64,000 nt of DNA from Symsagittifera roscoffensis (taxonomy: Eukaryota; Xenacoelomorpha; Acoela; Convolutidae): the NCBI RefSeq assembly GCF_963678635.1, contig NC_087067.1, positions 31,470,401 through 31,534,400 on the forward strand, written 5' to 3'. Under the pieces are notes generated by a model. It did no database searches. It had not been told where the DNA came from and saw nothing but the letters and a program-made list of their open reading frames with translations. This document shows positions 42,461 to 55,361 of the stretch, piece after piece (position 1 is the stretch's first letter; every line of letters starts with the position of its first letter). Made by a program: the position numbers and the translations under genes.

Positions 42461-43819
42461 GCAAAACTCAGTCGAAGATGTTGCTAAAAAACACTTTGGC
42501 AAACAATGCTCAGCGCACTTCTCTTAGACAAACTTGCAACCACAGCTTGATATCGTTACTAGATACTGAACACACATTTTGACCCCTTCCAAAAACATTG
42601 ATTTTGAATTTTTCAAGTAATCTTAAATACATATTGCAAATAAAACTATAACTAACCGAGCTTCTATAAATTGACATCGAGTTTTTTTGGTTCTTTGTTT
42701 GCGCGGTAAACGAAACCCAATGAACCTCCCTTTCTTTGGTGTTTTTCTTTTCATTTTCACTCATAGCTTATCAATGTGAACTCCGTTCTTTTGGTGGAAA
42801 AAGTCATCTTCGCCGGCGTGATTAAATTAGATTTGCTTCACTTTGGAACTTCCTACCACAAAACAATAATCGATAGGAAAAACCAATTAGTTGCGCATTT
42901 TACGAGCACGGCGTGGAGTATAAAAGCATGAACTAAAAAACTTTGATTAAAATTTCAACAATATTTTGAAAAACCACGTTTTTTTGCCAAATGCGCATTT
43001 TTGTCTTCATTTGTTTTCCTGGCAAAATAAAAACATTTGCTTTTTGTAAGAATATTCGTGTCTTGTTACTTTGAAGTTTCGTTTTCAATTATTAATTCAC
43101 AGATGGTTTGAAATTGTTGAGTCAGTTTTGTCCGCTTAACTTCCCATCATTTAAAAACATCAGTTCGATGTCACTTTTCTATATCATATTTGCTTTCCCC
43201 GAAATCTGCAAATTGGTAACTTTTACGTCCCAAATTTTATATACTTTTTCTTATTACAGCGCAAGGAAAGGCATCATTTTGATCGCATTGCTGCTGTTGA
43301 TTTTTTATCTTATCTCTAGCTCGGTATGCATCAGTGTTATTTATCACATCAATGACTTGGTATACACATAATCTATCATCTGCTGCAAAAATATAGCAGT
43401 TTTTGGAGAAAATCACAACTTGGAGGGCTTCCAGGTCACCTATTAATCCTCTGGTACCTGATAGCTTTTGCGATTTATTGCAACTTAGTTCACCTTTTGA
43501 ACGATAGAATTAACATCAAAGCATATCGAACTGAACAGCACACATCGAACAGCCCTTTTCTTCTCATCAAACTTGTCCTTCAGTTCTTCCATTCTGAAAT
43601 GTTTGCATATGGAAGCACAGTTCCCAGTGAGTATGAATTGATCACAAAAATGTATCTGAATTACTTGAGTGTCAATATACGAAATTACTTGAAAGCTGAC
43701 ATTAATTGAGCGTTTTTGTCACGTTTTTTTCAATCCCACTTTTTTCCCAAAACTTCACCAGAATTTTCTCAAAAGGCAACCAAAGTTGATTTTTTTGTAT
43801 TTTATGCACCAGAGCGCTC
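42461..43819. other. Intergenic DNA, nothing recognised
   Basis: Short frames only, none with splice context or a family signature. Confidence 0.5.
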
Positions 43820-44445
43820 AAGTACAAATTTACTAAAAAACGAAACAAAAAAATCGTTCAAGAGTTTCAAAAACTTAAAAAGAAGAATGCCAAATTTAAC
43901 AAAGTGTCCAAGTGTGTCAAAGTTTTCTGTGTCCAAAGATGTACGAGAGTCTGAAATTTGTTTTACATCTTGCAAAATCTTGCTGTCACTTTTATTTCTC
44001 AACTTTACAAAGATTAATCACTAATTATCAAATCAACCTGAAGTAACCCCAACACAACCGTTACTTGAATCAATCAAAATAAACTAGCGTTCTTCTTGAA
44101 ATTTTGAACACAAACAAAAACACCAGCAGAGAATCAATTGGAAAGAAACAGAAAAAAATCAAAAACCGCTAAATTTTGGCACCCGTGAATACTTTTTTGT
44201 TGCTACTATTCCTTTATTTAGGCACTCATGAAAATACTTACTCTTCATTTTTTGCCGGTTCAGCGCAAGAATAACAAATTGAAAGAGTACCAAATGTAGA
44301 AAAGGTGCTCAAAATTGCCAAAAATTATTTTCAAAGCTCAATTTTACAACGACAATTTTCCAAAGAAAAAATAACTAAAATGGCAAAAACGAAATGGAAA
44401 AAGGCAACAAAAAGGGAGAACACCCCAATTTTTTATTTGGATTGA
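43820..44445 (+). repeat. Old dispersed duplication, copy 2
   Basis: Partner of 40855-41475, same orientation, about 2.95 kb apart. Divergence is far greater than for the other duplications of the window. Confidence 0.85.
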
Positions 44446-44711
44446 TCAAAACAAAACCAGTTTAAGCAGATTCAAACGTTGGCCAAATTGAAGATAACTT
44501 ACGATTGTTTAAAAATTATTCAAGTGTAGTTGAACTACACTGTTCAGTTTATCCGGACTAAAAAATCCAAAAAGAATTTGAATAGAAAGTTAGGGAAAAA
44601 ATCAACATCTTTAATTCTGATTCTCTCGGAGGCACGAAATGAAAAAACAAAACTAGAGGGATTCAACCAAATTAAACTATATTCTGATAGTGTTTCGTCA
44701 GAATATTTTTT

Positions 44712-44780
44712 AGAACTGGCGTCAGAACTGGCGTCAGAACTGGCGTCAGAACAATTTCGTCAGAACTGGCGTCAGAACAT
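44712..44780 (+). repeat. 12-bp tandem repeat
   Basis: The unit GAACTGGCGTCA occurs three times in a row, then once more after a CAATTTCGTCA interruption. It is in frame within a 123-codon ORF (44530-44901), where it reads ELAS repeated. I do not regard the ORF as a supported gene. Confidence 0.9.
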
Positions 44781-44901
44781 TTTTAAAGCAAACTGTTACA
44801 TTTCAATTGAGCGAAACTTCTCTAATTTTTTCCGAGCACCTAAACTAATTGCAACAAACCAACCGGAAACGAACTCCTTAAAACGGGAAAAACCGAATTA
44901 A

Positions 44902-45649
44902 TTGCCAAGTTTGTTAAATTTTGGCTTTCTTGGACCCTGGTACTGGTAGACGGCCAGTTAGTATGCTTAATTTAAGAAATAAAGTTGACTGAATCGTTAC
45001 TTCAAGATGTTTTAACTCAAATATCCAGCAATTTAGTTGGAACAAAAATAATTGGCGCATGTTGAAAGGCACACGCACTTTTTGTTTTGCCCTTTTCCTC
45101 ATACTTGAATGATTTTTTTCGCATTCAGTTCATACTAGCCAGTCTTGAAAAAAGCAAATGGAAAAAAAACGAAAAAAATTGAACTGAATGTCAAAACATG
45201 AATTAAACAAAGTTTTCATTCAGTATAGTAATCATTTATATCATTTATATATCAGCAAATTTAAGCAGAATAGGTAAAAACCCCAAACCTCAAAAATTCG
45301 TTCACCGAGGCATTTAGGGCTTAAATTCAAAGAATTAACATAATAAATATTCAACTAAGCTGAAAGCAAGATTGTACTGTTTTTCGATGACGCAATCTAT
45401 CTGTAAATTAAAAATCATGCCGTTTGAAGCTGGGTTACTAGTTTTCTGTGAATTTGCTTTTTGTGCTGAAGGCTAGTAGCGCAACTTGAATTGGAATGAT
45501 TTGTGAATCACATATTGACTGCATATTCGAAAATAACTTTAATCTTACTAACTGCTTGCTTGACAATATGCTTCTTTCACGAGTAAAATATCTTAAAAAA
45601 TTTTGCCATTTTGTTAAATTAAAAATTTGAAGATTTTTGTGTTTTTTAT
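44902..45649. other. Intergenic DNA, nothing recognised
   Basis: Short frames only. Confidence 0.5.
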
Positions 45650-46660
45650 TTAGAATTGCTAATTGAAATCCATCTGTTCACCATGCAATATTTCTGTGTA
45701 TTATGGTAACGTAAAATTAGTTTTTCATAAATTAAATTCACATGTTTTTGTGGGGCGAGTAGAAGAAAGCCATACACTCTTCATTGTCTGTGGGCATAAA
45801 ACACGTGGTTATTTAAGAAAAATATTCAAATCGATTTTATTCATCGTGATGAATGTTTTTTAGATTTTTTCAGTCAACCAACCGAGAGGTCAAGACCAAG
45901 GGTTCAAAATTTAGATCGAAACGAGCCCATGTAACCAGCACCCATTAAGCTATGACTTACTTGCAAGAGCTCACCTTGCAAATATCAGCGCTTATGCGAT
46001 TAAAACCAGCAATCATATGATTGCTGGGAACCATCAATACTGGAGCGCCACAATGCTACTACTGTTACAGTTTAATTGACGGAATAGTCCGTTATCCATC
46101 CTATCGCAACAACTGAACAGTCTTTGCTTGAATCAATTTAGGAAGAACCCCGTTCACTTCTCTAAAAGTAATCTTTTTCAGCCAATCAGAGCTCATAATT
46201 AATTTCGGGTGCCCCACAACTGCTTAAATTTCAGTGTTTTTGGGGAATTATTAATTTCCGTTTTTTCATTATTATTTGGCGTTTTTTTCAGATGATCCAT
46301 CCCGGGCTTGATGAAGCATAGACTTTCATACATCAATGAAATGCATCAATGATTTAGGCCTAGAAAATTGCCACTTTAACTATGATTATTGAAGATTTAT
46401 CGATGTTTAGTTTTTGATGATTCACATCCAAAAAAGGCCTGAAAACGAATTTTTCACAAAACTTTGAAACATATCTGATTCGTCCCTACATCGATTAGGC
46501 GCACAGAACCATGCTAATCCATCGCTGAATAAAAATAGTTCTGTAATTTCCTCTTGCTATTGATTGCCATTTACAGATCAACGGCGGCAATGGTTAGTTT
46601 TTATTTCTATTTGGTTGTATTTTGATCAAATTTTCTTCAACTATATTCTTGAAGTTAGTT
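45650..46660 (+). repeat. Tandem array unit 1 (about 1,006 bp)
   Basis: First of three head-to-tail units with spacing 1,006 and 1,007 bp. It is the most diverged of the three. It contains the perfect palindrome at 46006-46027 and a tRNA-like stretch on the minus strand near 45960-45905 (TAGCTTAATGGGTGCTGG, then TTTCGATCT). Confidence 0.96.
46006..46027. other. Perfect 22-bp palindrome in array unit 1
   Basis: CCAGCAATCAT joined directly to ATGATTGCTGG. Conserved without change in all three units (also 47012-47033 and 48019-48040), although surrounding bases vary. Confidence 0.97.
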
Positions 46661-47666
46661 AGAACTAATTGAAATCCATCTGTTCACCATGCAAAATTTC
46701 TGTATATTATGGTAACGTAAATTTAGTTTTTCAAAAATTAAATTCGCATGTGTGTGTGGGCCGAGCAGAAGATAGTCATACATTCTTCATTCTCTGTGGG
46801 CATAAAACACGGGGTTATTTAAGAAAAATATTCAAATCAATTTTATTCATCGTGATGAATGTTTTTTAGATTTTTTGAGTCAACCAACCGAGAGGTCAAG
46901 ACCGAGGGTTCAATATTTAGATTAAAACGAGCCCATATAACCAGCACCCATTAGGCTATGACTTACTTGCAAGAGCTCACCTTGCAAATAGCAGCGCTTA
47001 TGCGATTAAAACCAGCAATCATATGATTGCTGGGAACCATCAATACTGGAGCGCCACAATCCTGCTACTGTTACAGTTTAATTGACGGAATAGTCCGTTA
47101 TCCATCCTATCGCAACAACTGAACAGTCTTTGCTTGAATCAATTTAGGAAGAACCCCGTTCACTTCCCTAAAAGTAATCTTTTTCAGCCAATCAGAGCTC
47201 ATAATTAATTTCGGGTGCCCCACAACTGCTTAAATTTCAGTGTTTTTGGGGAATTATTAATTTCCGTTTTTTCATTATTATTTGGCGTTTTTTTCAGATG
47301 ATCCATCCCGGGCTTGATGAAGCATAGACTTTCATACATCAATGAAATGCATCAATGATTTAGGCCTAGAAAGTTGCCACTTTAACTATGATTATTGAAG
47401 ATTTATCGATGTTTAGTTTTTTGATGATTCACATCCAAAAAAGGCCTGAAAACCAATTTTTTACAAAATTTTGAAACATATCTGATTCGTCCCTTCATCG
47501 ATTAGGCGCACAGAACCATGCTAATCCATCGCTGAATAAAAATGGTTCTGTAATTTCCTCTTGCTATTGATTGCCATTTACAGATCAACGGCGGCAATGG
47601 TTAGTTTTTATTTCTTTTTGGTTGTATTTTGATCAAATTTTCTTCAACTATATTCTTGAAGTTAGT
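46661..47666 (+). repeat. Tandem array unit 2
   Basis: Closer to unit 3 than to unit 1 at several shared differences (for example GGCCGAG against GGGCGAG). It contains the palindrome at 47012-47033. Confidence 0.96.
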
Positions 47667-48608
47667 TAGAACTAATTGAAATCCATCTGTTCACCATGCA
47701 AAATTTCTGTATATTATGGTAACGTAAAATTAGTTTTTCAAAAATTAAATTCATATATGTGTGTGGGCCGAGTAGAAGATAGCCATACATTCTTCATTCT
47801 CTGTGGGCATAAAACACGGGGTTATTTAAGAAAAATATTCAAATCAATTTTATTCATCGTGATGAATGTTTTTTAGATTTTTTGAGTCAACCAACCGAGA
47901 GGTCAAGACCGAGGGTTCAATATTTAGATTGAAACGAGCCCATGTAACCAGCACCCATTAAGCTATGACTTACTTGCAAGAGCTCACCTTGCAAATATCA
48001 GCGCTTATGCGGTTAAAACCAGCAATCATATGATTGCTGGGAACCATCAATACTGGAGCGCCACAATCCTACTACTGTTACAGTTTAATTGACGGAATAG
48101 TCCGTTATCCATCCTATCGCAACAACTGAACAGTCTTTGCTTGAATCAATTTAGGAAGAACCCTGTTCACTTCTCTAAAAGTAATCTTTTTCAGCCAATC
48201 AGAGCTCATAATTAATTTCGGGTGCCCCACAACTGCTTAAATTTCAGTGTTTTTGGGGAATTAATAATTTCCGTTTTTTCATTATTATTTGGCGTTTTTT
48301 CAGATGATCCATCCCGGGCTTGATGAAGCATAGACTTTCAAACATCAATGAAATGCATCATTGATTTAGGCCTAGAAAATTGCCACTTTAACTATGATTA
48401 TTGAAGATTTATCGATGTTTATTTTTTTGATTATTCACATCCAAAAAAAGCCTGAAAACCGAATTTTCACAAAACTTTGAAACATATCTGATTCGTCCCC
48501 ACATCGATTAGGCGCACAGAACCATGATAATCCATCGCTGAATATAAATGGTTCTGTAATTTCCTCTTGCTATTGATTGCCATTTACAGATCAACGGCGG
48601 CAATGGTT
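47667..48608 (+). repeat. Tandem array unit 3 (3' truncated)
   Basis: It ends after GATCAACGGCGGCAATGGTT, about 60 bp before the unit end. The missing tail is found inverted at 49160-49207. Palindrome at 48019-48040. Confidence 0.95.
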
Positions 48609-49346
48609 GTAAAAAATACTGTGTCACTGATAAAACTATTCATAAAACTTGGTTATAATAATTCAATGATGATCATCTATGTAAGATCAACCCGGGATCT
48701 GGTCTGCCGTCGCATATCAGTTGTAGGTTGGTGAGATAAGTGCATGAGGAGTTCTAGAAGGTTAGATTGGACGGTTTGTTCTTCGGCTAGTTTCGAAAAC
48801 TCCCATGTTGGCTTAGGTTATGATTGAAAAACAAGGAGTTGGCTTAGGTTTTGATTGAAATGGCCTTTTTATTGACCTAAAGCAAATCGAAATGAAAACC
48901 TATAAAACATTTTCAGGTCAAACGCATGTGAGTTATAATTGGACACAATATTGAAACATGTTAGTCCACAAATTCGAAATACAGTTGAACACATAACACA
49001 AATGGTCATATCAGACCAAATAAAGTTGAGCTCATGGAAGAGACTAGAAATCTTAGACAAATTGATAGTCTTAGTCAAAAGTGATTTTTCTTTATTTTAC
49101 TTAAAAAATGTAGTAAAATAATAGTGCAAAACATCTTCGAAAAACTAGTAGGTCAGAATACAGTTGAAGAAAATTTGATCAAAATACAATCAAAAAGAAA
49201 AATAAACTAAGCATTGAACCATTTGCTTTGGTTGTGTTAACACATTTTTTTGCAAATCTGTTTAAATCAATCAAAGCTTGTTTGGAACGAATTTTTAATT
49301 TGTCCAAAATATTATGTTGCATACTGGAACAAGAAGCCATTGAGCA
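48609..49346. other. Segment between array and large duplication, with inverted array scrap
   Basis: At 49160-49207 the minus strand reads TTAGTTTATTTTTCTTTTTG and ATTTTGATCAAATTTTC, matching the tail of the array units. Two copies of TTGGCTTAGGTT-TGATTGAAA lie at about 48.81 and 48.84 kb. No gene recognised. Confidence 0.75.
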
Positions 49347-49347
49347 T

Positions 49348-49640
49348 TATTCGTTGGAGTCGACTCGTTTGGGTTGATTAACTCATTTGGGTCGAGTCGA
49401 TCGAAACTGCACGATTCAGTTTAACACAACCGAGAACAATTGTATTTGATCGAGTCGGTCAAAACGTAGTCCTTTTCAGTCAAGTCTGACAAACCATAGC
49501 ATCCTTGCGTCGAGCACAGTTTTAATCGGTTGAGTCGGACGAAACATGCACTTTTTTGAACAAATCGTTCAAAACATAAGACGTTTGTTTCAAACACAGT
49601 CGAACATGTTTTTACTGTGGTTTAATCGGTTGAAACAGCC
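49348..49640 (+). repeat. Degenerate GTCGA-rich array (also at 53027-53320)
   Basis: Irregular units of about 40 bp contain TCGAGTCGGTCAAAAC, GTTGAGTCGGACGAAAC and similar. Present in both copies of the 3.7-kb duplication. No coding pattern. Confidence 0.7.
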
Positions 49641-49892
49641 TTTTTATCAAGACTTATCTTAGAGGGGAAGTGTTAAAATGTGAGCTGTTCAGCTCTTCGT
49701 GAAGAACGACTGTAGGGCCCAATGTTAAAAATTACTTTAAAATTACTCTAAACTTAAGTTGAAAACATTGACCCGGGTAGTCCTGTGAGATAATATATTT
49801 CGATTATCACTAAAAAGGTAGAATTATAGAACATAGCTGTCTAGAGTGCGGCGAATTAAGAGAAAACGATTATGCTTAGACTGGCTTGATAG

Positions 49893-50154
49893 CAGTGGCG
49901 TGCGCAGAAATTTTTTAAGGAAGTTGACACGGTTTTTCGAAAAAATTTTGAAAAATTTGTCAACTTATTTTTTTAAGTCGACCAATTTGATTTTCCGAGC
50001 CCTCCGAAAAAACTATAAGGGCCGTATTCTGGACCGCAAACTTTAAAAAAAAAACACGCTGATAAAGACGTTTTAGGCACTTCAATAAATTGACCACAAA
50101 ATTGCGTTTTTTTTTTAAAATTTATATTGCCCCCCCCCCCTCGGCGCGCTACTG
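49893..50154. mobile_element. hAT-type MITE CAGTGGCGTGCGCAG, copy 1
   Basis: The left end CAGTGGCGTGCGCAG is mirrored by GGCGCGCTACTG on the right. Flanks CTTGATAG (49885-49892) and CCTGATAG (50155-50162) are an 8-bp duplication with one mismatch. C run near the right end. Non-coding. Confidence 0.85.
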
Positions 50155-51582
50155 CCTGATAGCCTTTCATATATCTTTTGAGCACGACAGAAATTAATAT
50201 TATTACAAGCCAGAGTATCATTCAGTGTCAAGTTTCATAATCTAGAGATCATAGATAACTTATTGGGACACATTGACGCAAAAGATCTTTGAATACGAAA
50301 AAGATTGTTTGGTCTTAATACATACTTTTCCAAGCAGATGACTGAAAAATGGGTTCATTTTTTGTGCTCATTTCTGATGCATCCCGCAGGAAATGAAAAC
50401 TAGCGTAAATTCACTGCCGTTGCCGCCATCATAAAGTCATTTATAATCTCATGGTAATAATTTTATAACTCTGAGCCTCAAGTCGCAAAAATAAGAGCCT
50501 TTTTTTGCAATGCAAGACTTCTCCTGCATAAATTTACATAGGAAAGGCTTACATCAAATATACTTTGAGTTCATTATTCATTTAATCAATATTTTCTGAT
50601 TGTTCTGAAGTGCAGAATATCTTTTTACTTTGCTGGACAGAAGCGGAAAAAAAATCAATCAATTTCGCTTAAATAAACCGCCTCCGTTGAATAGAAACAA
50701 TCATGGAATGTAAGTACTTGATTTGGTTTCTTTTCTGTTCAACTATCATGTTAAAACGGCTACGCGATACTGCTTCTACCTAAGCATTGAGCGTCTTTTT
50801 TCATTTTTTGAAGAAATATATATCGAATTTTTTAAATGCTCAATACCAATAACTAGTTTAATCCAACAAAAAAATATAAAATGCTGAATTTTTAATCATG
50901 TTTTTCAGAAAAGTCTATTACTTGACTTTGAGCGAATGTCTCGCTATTTCCAAACAAAGACTTATTTGCAATTGTTGATCTGCAATTGCCTTAATTAGAT
51001 ATAATTGGAAGCCTTGATTTAAGACGGATCCTCTTTAAGCCCAGAAAAATTGCAACAAAATTTAAATCAGGGTGTTGCTTCGAAAAGTTCAATTGCCAAG
51101 AGATGTAGCTAAATCTCTAGTCTTGTATAACTCATCATCGTTATGTTTTTTAATCGCAGGGCAGATCTAGAAATTCCCATAATGAGCCGTTGGTTTCCTA
51201 AAAAAAGTGTTCGACTTTTAATCCGCGGTGAGTTCTCCGGGAGACCAAATAAGTTCGATTTATAGTAGCCTGTGTTCAGATTTTCAGCACCATATGCGGA
51301 GGCATAATAAAACATAATTTCGATATGCATCCGCTTATTGAAAATTCTGACAGTTTTCGACATTTACAACTAATAAATTTTTGTTAACTCTTCTCATCTG
51401 CAAAAAATTTTTTTGTTCAAGTACTTTTTAGTATTAAAATCACTGCTACTAGCGTTATTAATTTTGAGTTTTCTTCCTCGCGGCTGGAACTTCATTTAGT
51501 TACATTCATTATTTCATTGTTCGATAATCAATAACAAGATATCACTTTCACATTAGAACTGACTTTGCGATATCAACCCACA

Positions 51583-51978
51583 CAGACACGGATCTAGGAT
51601 TTTCTCGAGAGAGAAGGGCGGATTTTCAAAAAGTTTTGTCGACTTTTTTTGATGTCGACCAAATTGATTTTCTGAGCTCTCCCAAATCACTACGAAGACC
51701 CCATTTTGACCAAATTTTCTGCGCCGTAGGAAAATTAAAAAAAAAAAACAGGCCAAAAAGGGCGTTTTTAGGCATTTTAGGCAAAAGAAAATTCTGCGCG
51801 CACTCCGCCCCTAAAATTTGTATGTTTTGGCGCCGAATGCGCCTTTAGAAAGCTTTAGGGTCAGGCAGCCAAAAAGGGATATCTCAAAATAATACCATTT
51901 TGGTCGGCAGGGGGTCGAATCCCTGAGTGGGTAAGGCGTCAACCCCCTTCTCCCCCCCCCCCCCCCAATCCGCCCCTG
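51583..51978. mobile_element. hAT-type MITE CAGACACGGATCTAGG, copy 1
   Basis: The left end CAGACACGGATCTAGG is partly mirrored by CCAATCCGCCCCTG. Flanks AACCCACA (51575-51582) and AACCAACA (51979-51986) agree at 7 of 8 bases. Contains a B-box-like GGGTCGAATCCC near 51912 and 15 C near the right end. Non-coding. Confidence 0.82.
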
Positions 51979-53622
51979 AACCAACAACTAATATTTTGAT
52001 GATAAATTTGGGTAGTGTATGGCCAATTTAGTTTGTTCTTACTGAAATTTCATTTGTTTTTTCTAAAGCAAATTATTTCTACGTTTTTGTTATAACTAGA
52101 CGAAAGTAGCAAAAAATAAATAATGGAGGATGTTTTTGAATCAACTTTGGTGTTCGAAATGATAACTTCTGATAAAAAATATAACACTGACGCCCTGAGC
52201 TCAGAAAAAAAAATATTATAACTAACTATTATCCCGGCTTGACCTCCATAGGCTCAAAATGATAATTATACAATTCCATAAACTAAATCTGTGACAAAAT
52301 ACAACTCATCACTTGAAGTGATCGAACTTTTAAAGACCTTTCTCTTGTTTTACCATAAAGTTTGATGTATCGTCATAAAAAAAAGAAAAACTTTTTGTCA
52401 AAAAACTGCTAATCAGACAATATCCATATATGGAAGTTTTTTTTACTATCATTTTTTGATGTCCACAGCAATTTTTGGGACTTTTTTTTAAAAGACGCCC
52501 CAAAAGAAATTTGTTTTTTTTTCGATCGCAAAACGAATTTTGCACTCCAACAAACAACAAACATTTTCTGTAAACTTTTTTTGCATGCATAAATTAGTTT
52601 TTTGAGTGCAGAACGTAGTCCTGGATACAACAAAAGTGGATTTTTTTTCCATTTATCAGGATAAATTGTTTGTTTCAAAAACGTTCAAAACGCCTTCTTA
52701 TTTTGTATGGCGTTTTAAAACGCCTTGATCAATGCATGATAAATTAAAAGTTCAAAGTTTTAAAAAAAAATCTTTTTTGCAAAGTTTTGCCTAAATTTAA
52801 AATTTTGATTCTTTCATTATATCATTTGCTTAGGACATAACCGAAAACAATTTAGACAGTTTCCGACGCATTGTGATTGTGAGACGGTCAAACTGTTGGT
52901 GACTCTACTTTTGAGTAACCAAAGTCTTTGCCACAACCAAAACTATTGTTTTATGGAAAAATGCTAACCAAACTGTTTCCATATATGAAAAACCATGCTT
53001 TATGAAAAACCATATGACTCCAGCTTTATTCGTTGGAGTCGACTCGTTTGGGTTGACTAACTCATTTGGGTCGAGTCGATCGAAATTGCACGATTCAGTT
53101 TAACACAATCGAGAACAATTGTATTTGATCGAGTCGGTCAAAGCGTAGTCCTTTTTGGTCAAGTCGGACAAACCATAGCATCGTTGCGTCGAGCACAGTT
53201 TTCATCGGTTGAGTCGGACGAAACATGCACTTTTTCGACCAAGTCGTTCAAAATATAGGACGTTTGTTTCAAACACAGTCGAACATGTTTTTACTGTGTT
53301 TAATCGGTTGAAACAGCCTTTTTATATAGACTTATCTTTGAGGGGAAAGTGTTAAAATGTGAGCTGTTCAGCTCTTCGTGAAGAACGACTGTAGGGCCCA
53401 ATGTTAAAAACTAGATGCATTTTCTCACATTTTTCTGGGTTATGTTGCTTTACTAGTGATCTTTTCAGTCAGGTTACTCTACACTTAAGTTGAAAATATT
53501 GACCCGGGTAGTCCTGTAAGATACTATATTTCGATTATCACTAAAAAGATAGAATTATAGAACATAGCTGTCTAGAATGCGGGGAATTAAGAAAAACGAT
53601 TATGCTTAGACAGGCTTGGTAG

Positions 53623-53921
53623 CAGTGGCGTGCGCAGAAATTTTTTAAGGAGTTTGACGGTTTTTCGAAAAAAATTTTGAAAAATTTGTCAATTTATTTT
53701 TTTACATCGACCAATTTGATTTTCCGAGCCCTCCCAAAATACTATAAGGACCGTTATCTGGACCGCAATTTTTTAAAAAACACGCTGATAAAGACGTTTT
53801 GGGCACTTCAAAAAATTGACCACATAATTCCGTTTTTTGGGCGCGTTCCCCCCCCCCCCCCCGCTCGGCCGCCCTCGAATTTATTTATATAGCCACCCCC
53901 CCCCCCCTCGACGCGCTACTG
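53623..53921. mobile_element. hAT-type MITE CAGTGGCGTGCGCAG, copy 2
   Basis: Duplicate of 49893-50154, carried along with the 3.7-kb duplication and lengthened by a C-rich gain. Flanks CTTGGTAG and CCTGATAG. Confidence 0.85.
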
Positions 53922-55361
53922 CCTGATAGCCCTTCATATATCTTTTGAGCACGACAGAAATTAATATTATTACAATCCAGAGTATCATTCAGTGTCAAGT
54001 TTCATAATCTAGAGATCATAGATAACTTATTGGGACACATTGACGCAAAAGATCTTTGAATACGAAAAGATTGTTTGGTCTTAATACATACTTTTCCAAG
54101 CAGATGACTGAAAATTGGGTATCACTTAAAGTTCATTTTTTGTGCTCATTTCTGATGCATCCCGCAGGAAATGAAAACTAGCGTGAATTCACTGCCGTTG
54201 CCGCCGTCATAAAGTCATTTATAATCTCATGGTAATAAGTTTATAACTCTGAGCCTCAAGTCGCAAAAATAAGAGCCTTTTTTGCAATGCAAGACTTCTC
54301 CTGCATAAATTTACATAGGAAAGGCTTACATCAAATATACTTTAAGTTCATTATTCATTTAATCAATATTTTCTGATTGTTCTGAAGTGCAGAATATCTT
54401 TTTACTTTGCTGGACAGAAGCTAAAAAAATCAATCAATTTTGCTTAAATAAACCGCCTCCGTTGAATAGAAACAATCATGGAATGTAAGTAGTTGATTTG
54501 GTTTCTTTTCTGTTCAACTATCATGTTAAAACGGCTACGCGATACTGCGTCTACCTAAGCTTTGAGGGCTTTTTCATTTTTTGAAAAAAATATAAATCGA
54601 ATTTTTTAAATGCTCAATACCAATAACTAGTTTAATCCAACAAAAAAACATAAAATCCAGAATTTTTTAATCACGTTTTTCAGAAAAGTCTATTACATGA
54701 CTTTGAGCGAATGTGAGGCTCGCAATTTCCAAATAAAGACTTATTTGCAGTTGTTGATCTGCAATTGTTTTAATTAGATATTATTGGAAGCCTTGATTTA
54801 AGACGGATCCTCTTTAAGCCCAGAAAAATTGCAACAAAATTTAAATCAGGGTGTTGCTTCGAAAAGTTCAATTGCCAAGAGATGTAGCTAAATCTCTAGT
54901 CTTGTATAACTCATCATCGTTATGTTTTTTAATCGCAGGGCAGATCTAGAAATTCCCATAATGAGCCGTTGGTTTCCTAAAAAAAGTGTTCGACTTTTAA
55001 TCCGCGGTGAGTTCTCCGGGAGACCAAATAAGTTCGATTTATAGTAGCCTGTGTTCAGATTTTCAGCACCATATGCGGAGGCATAATAAAACATAATTTC
55101 GATATGCATCCGCTTATTTAAAATTCTGACAGTTTTCGACATTTACAACTAATAAATTTTTGTTAACTCTTCTCATCTGCAAAAAATTTTTTTGTTCAAG
55201 TACTTTTTAGTATTGAAATCACTGCTACTAGCGTTATTAATTTTGAGTTTTCTTCCTCGCGGCTGGAACTTCATTTAGTTACATTCATTATTTCATTGTT
55301 CGATAATCAATAACAAGATATCACTTTCACATTAGAACTGACTTTGCGATATCAACCCACA

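Larger units (their letters stand above)
49347..52993 (+). repeat. 3.7-kb tandem duplication, copy 1
   Basis: It matches 53026-56754 almost throughout in the same orientation, with a 32-bp joint between copies. It starts TTATTCGTTGGAGTCG and ends CCATATATGAAAAAC. It holds a GTCGA-rich array, two MITEs and no supported gene. Confidence 0.95.

Noticed and set aside
45663-45863. 66-codon open frame conserved in all three array units
   Set aside because: It has a TTG rather than ATG start and many amino-acid-changing differences, and its survival is explained by the recent duplication of the units.
45895-45965. tRNA-like stretch on the minus strand of the array unit
   Set aside because: Box spacing is short and no cloverleaf is evident, so it is mentioned only within the unit description.
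48869-49078. 69-codon minus-strand frame
   Set aside because: AT-rich composition, no splice context, and it lies in a probable inverted segment.
49348-49640. CRISPR-like array of regularly spaced repeats
   Set aside because: Unit length and sequence are irregular, spacers are not unique inserts, and the DNA is eukaryotic.
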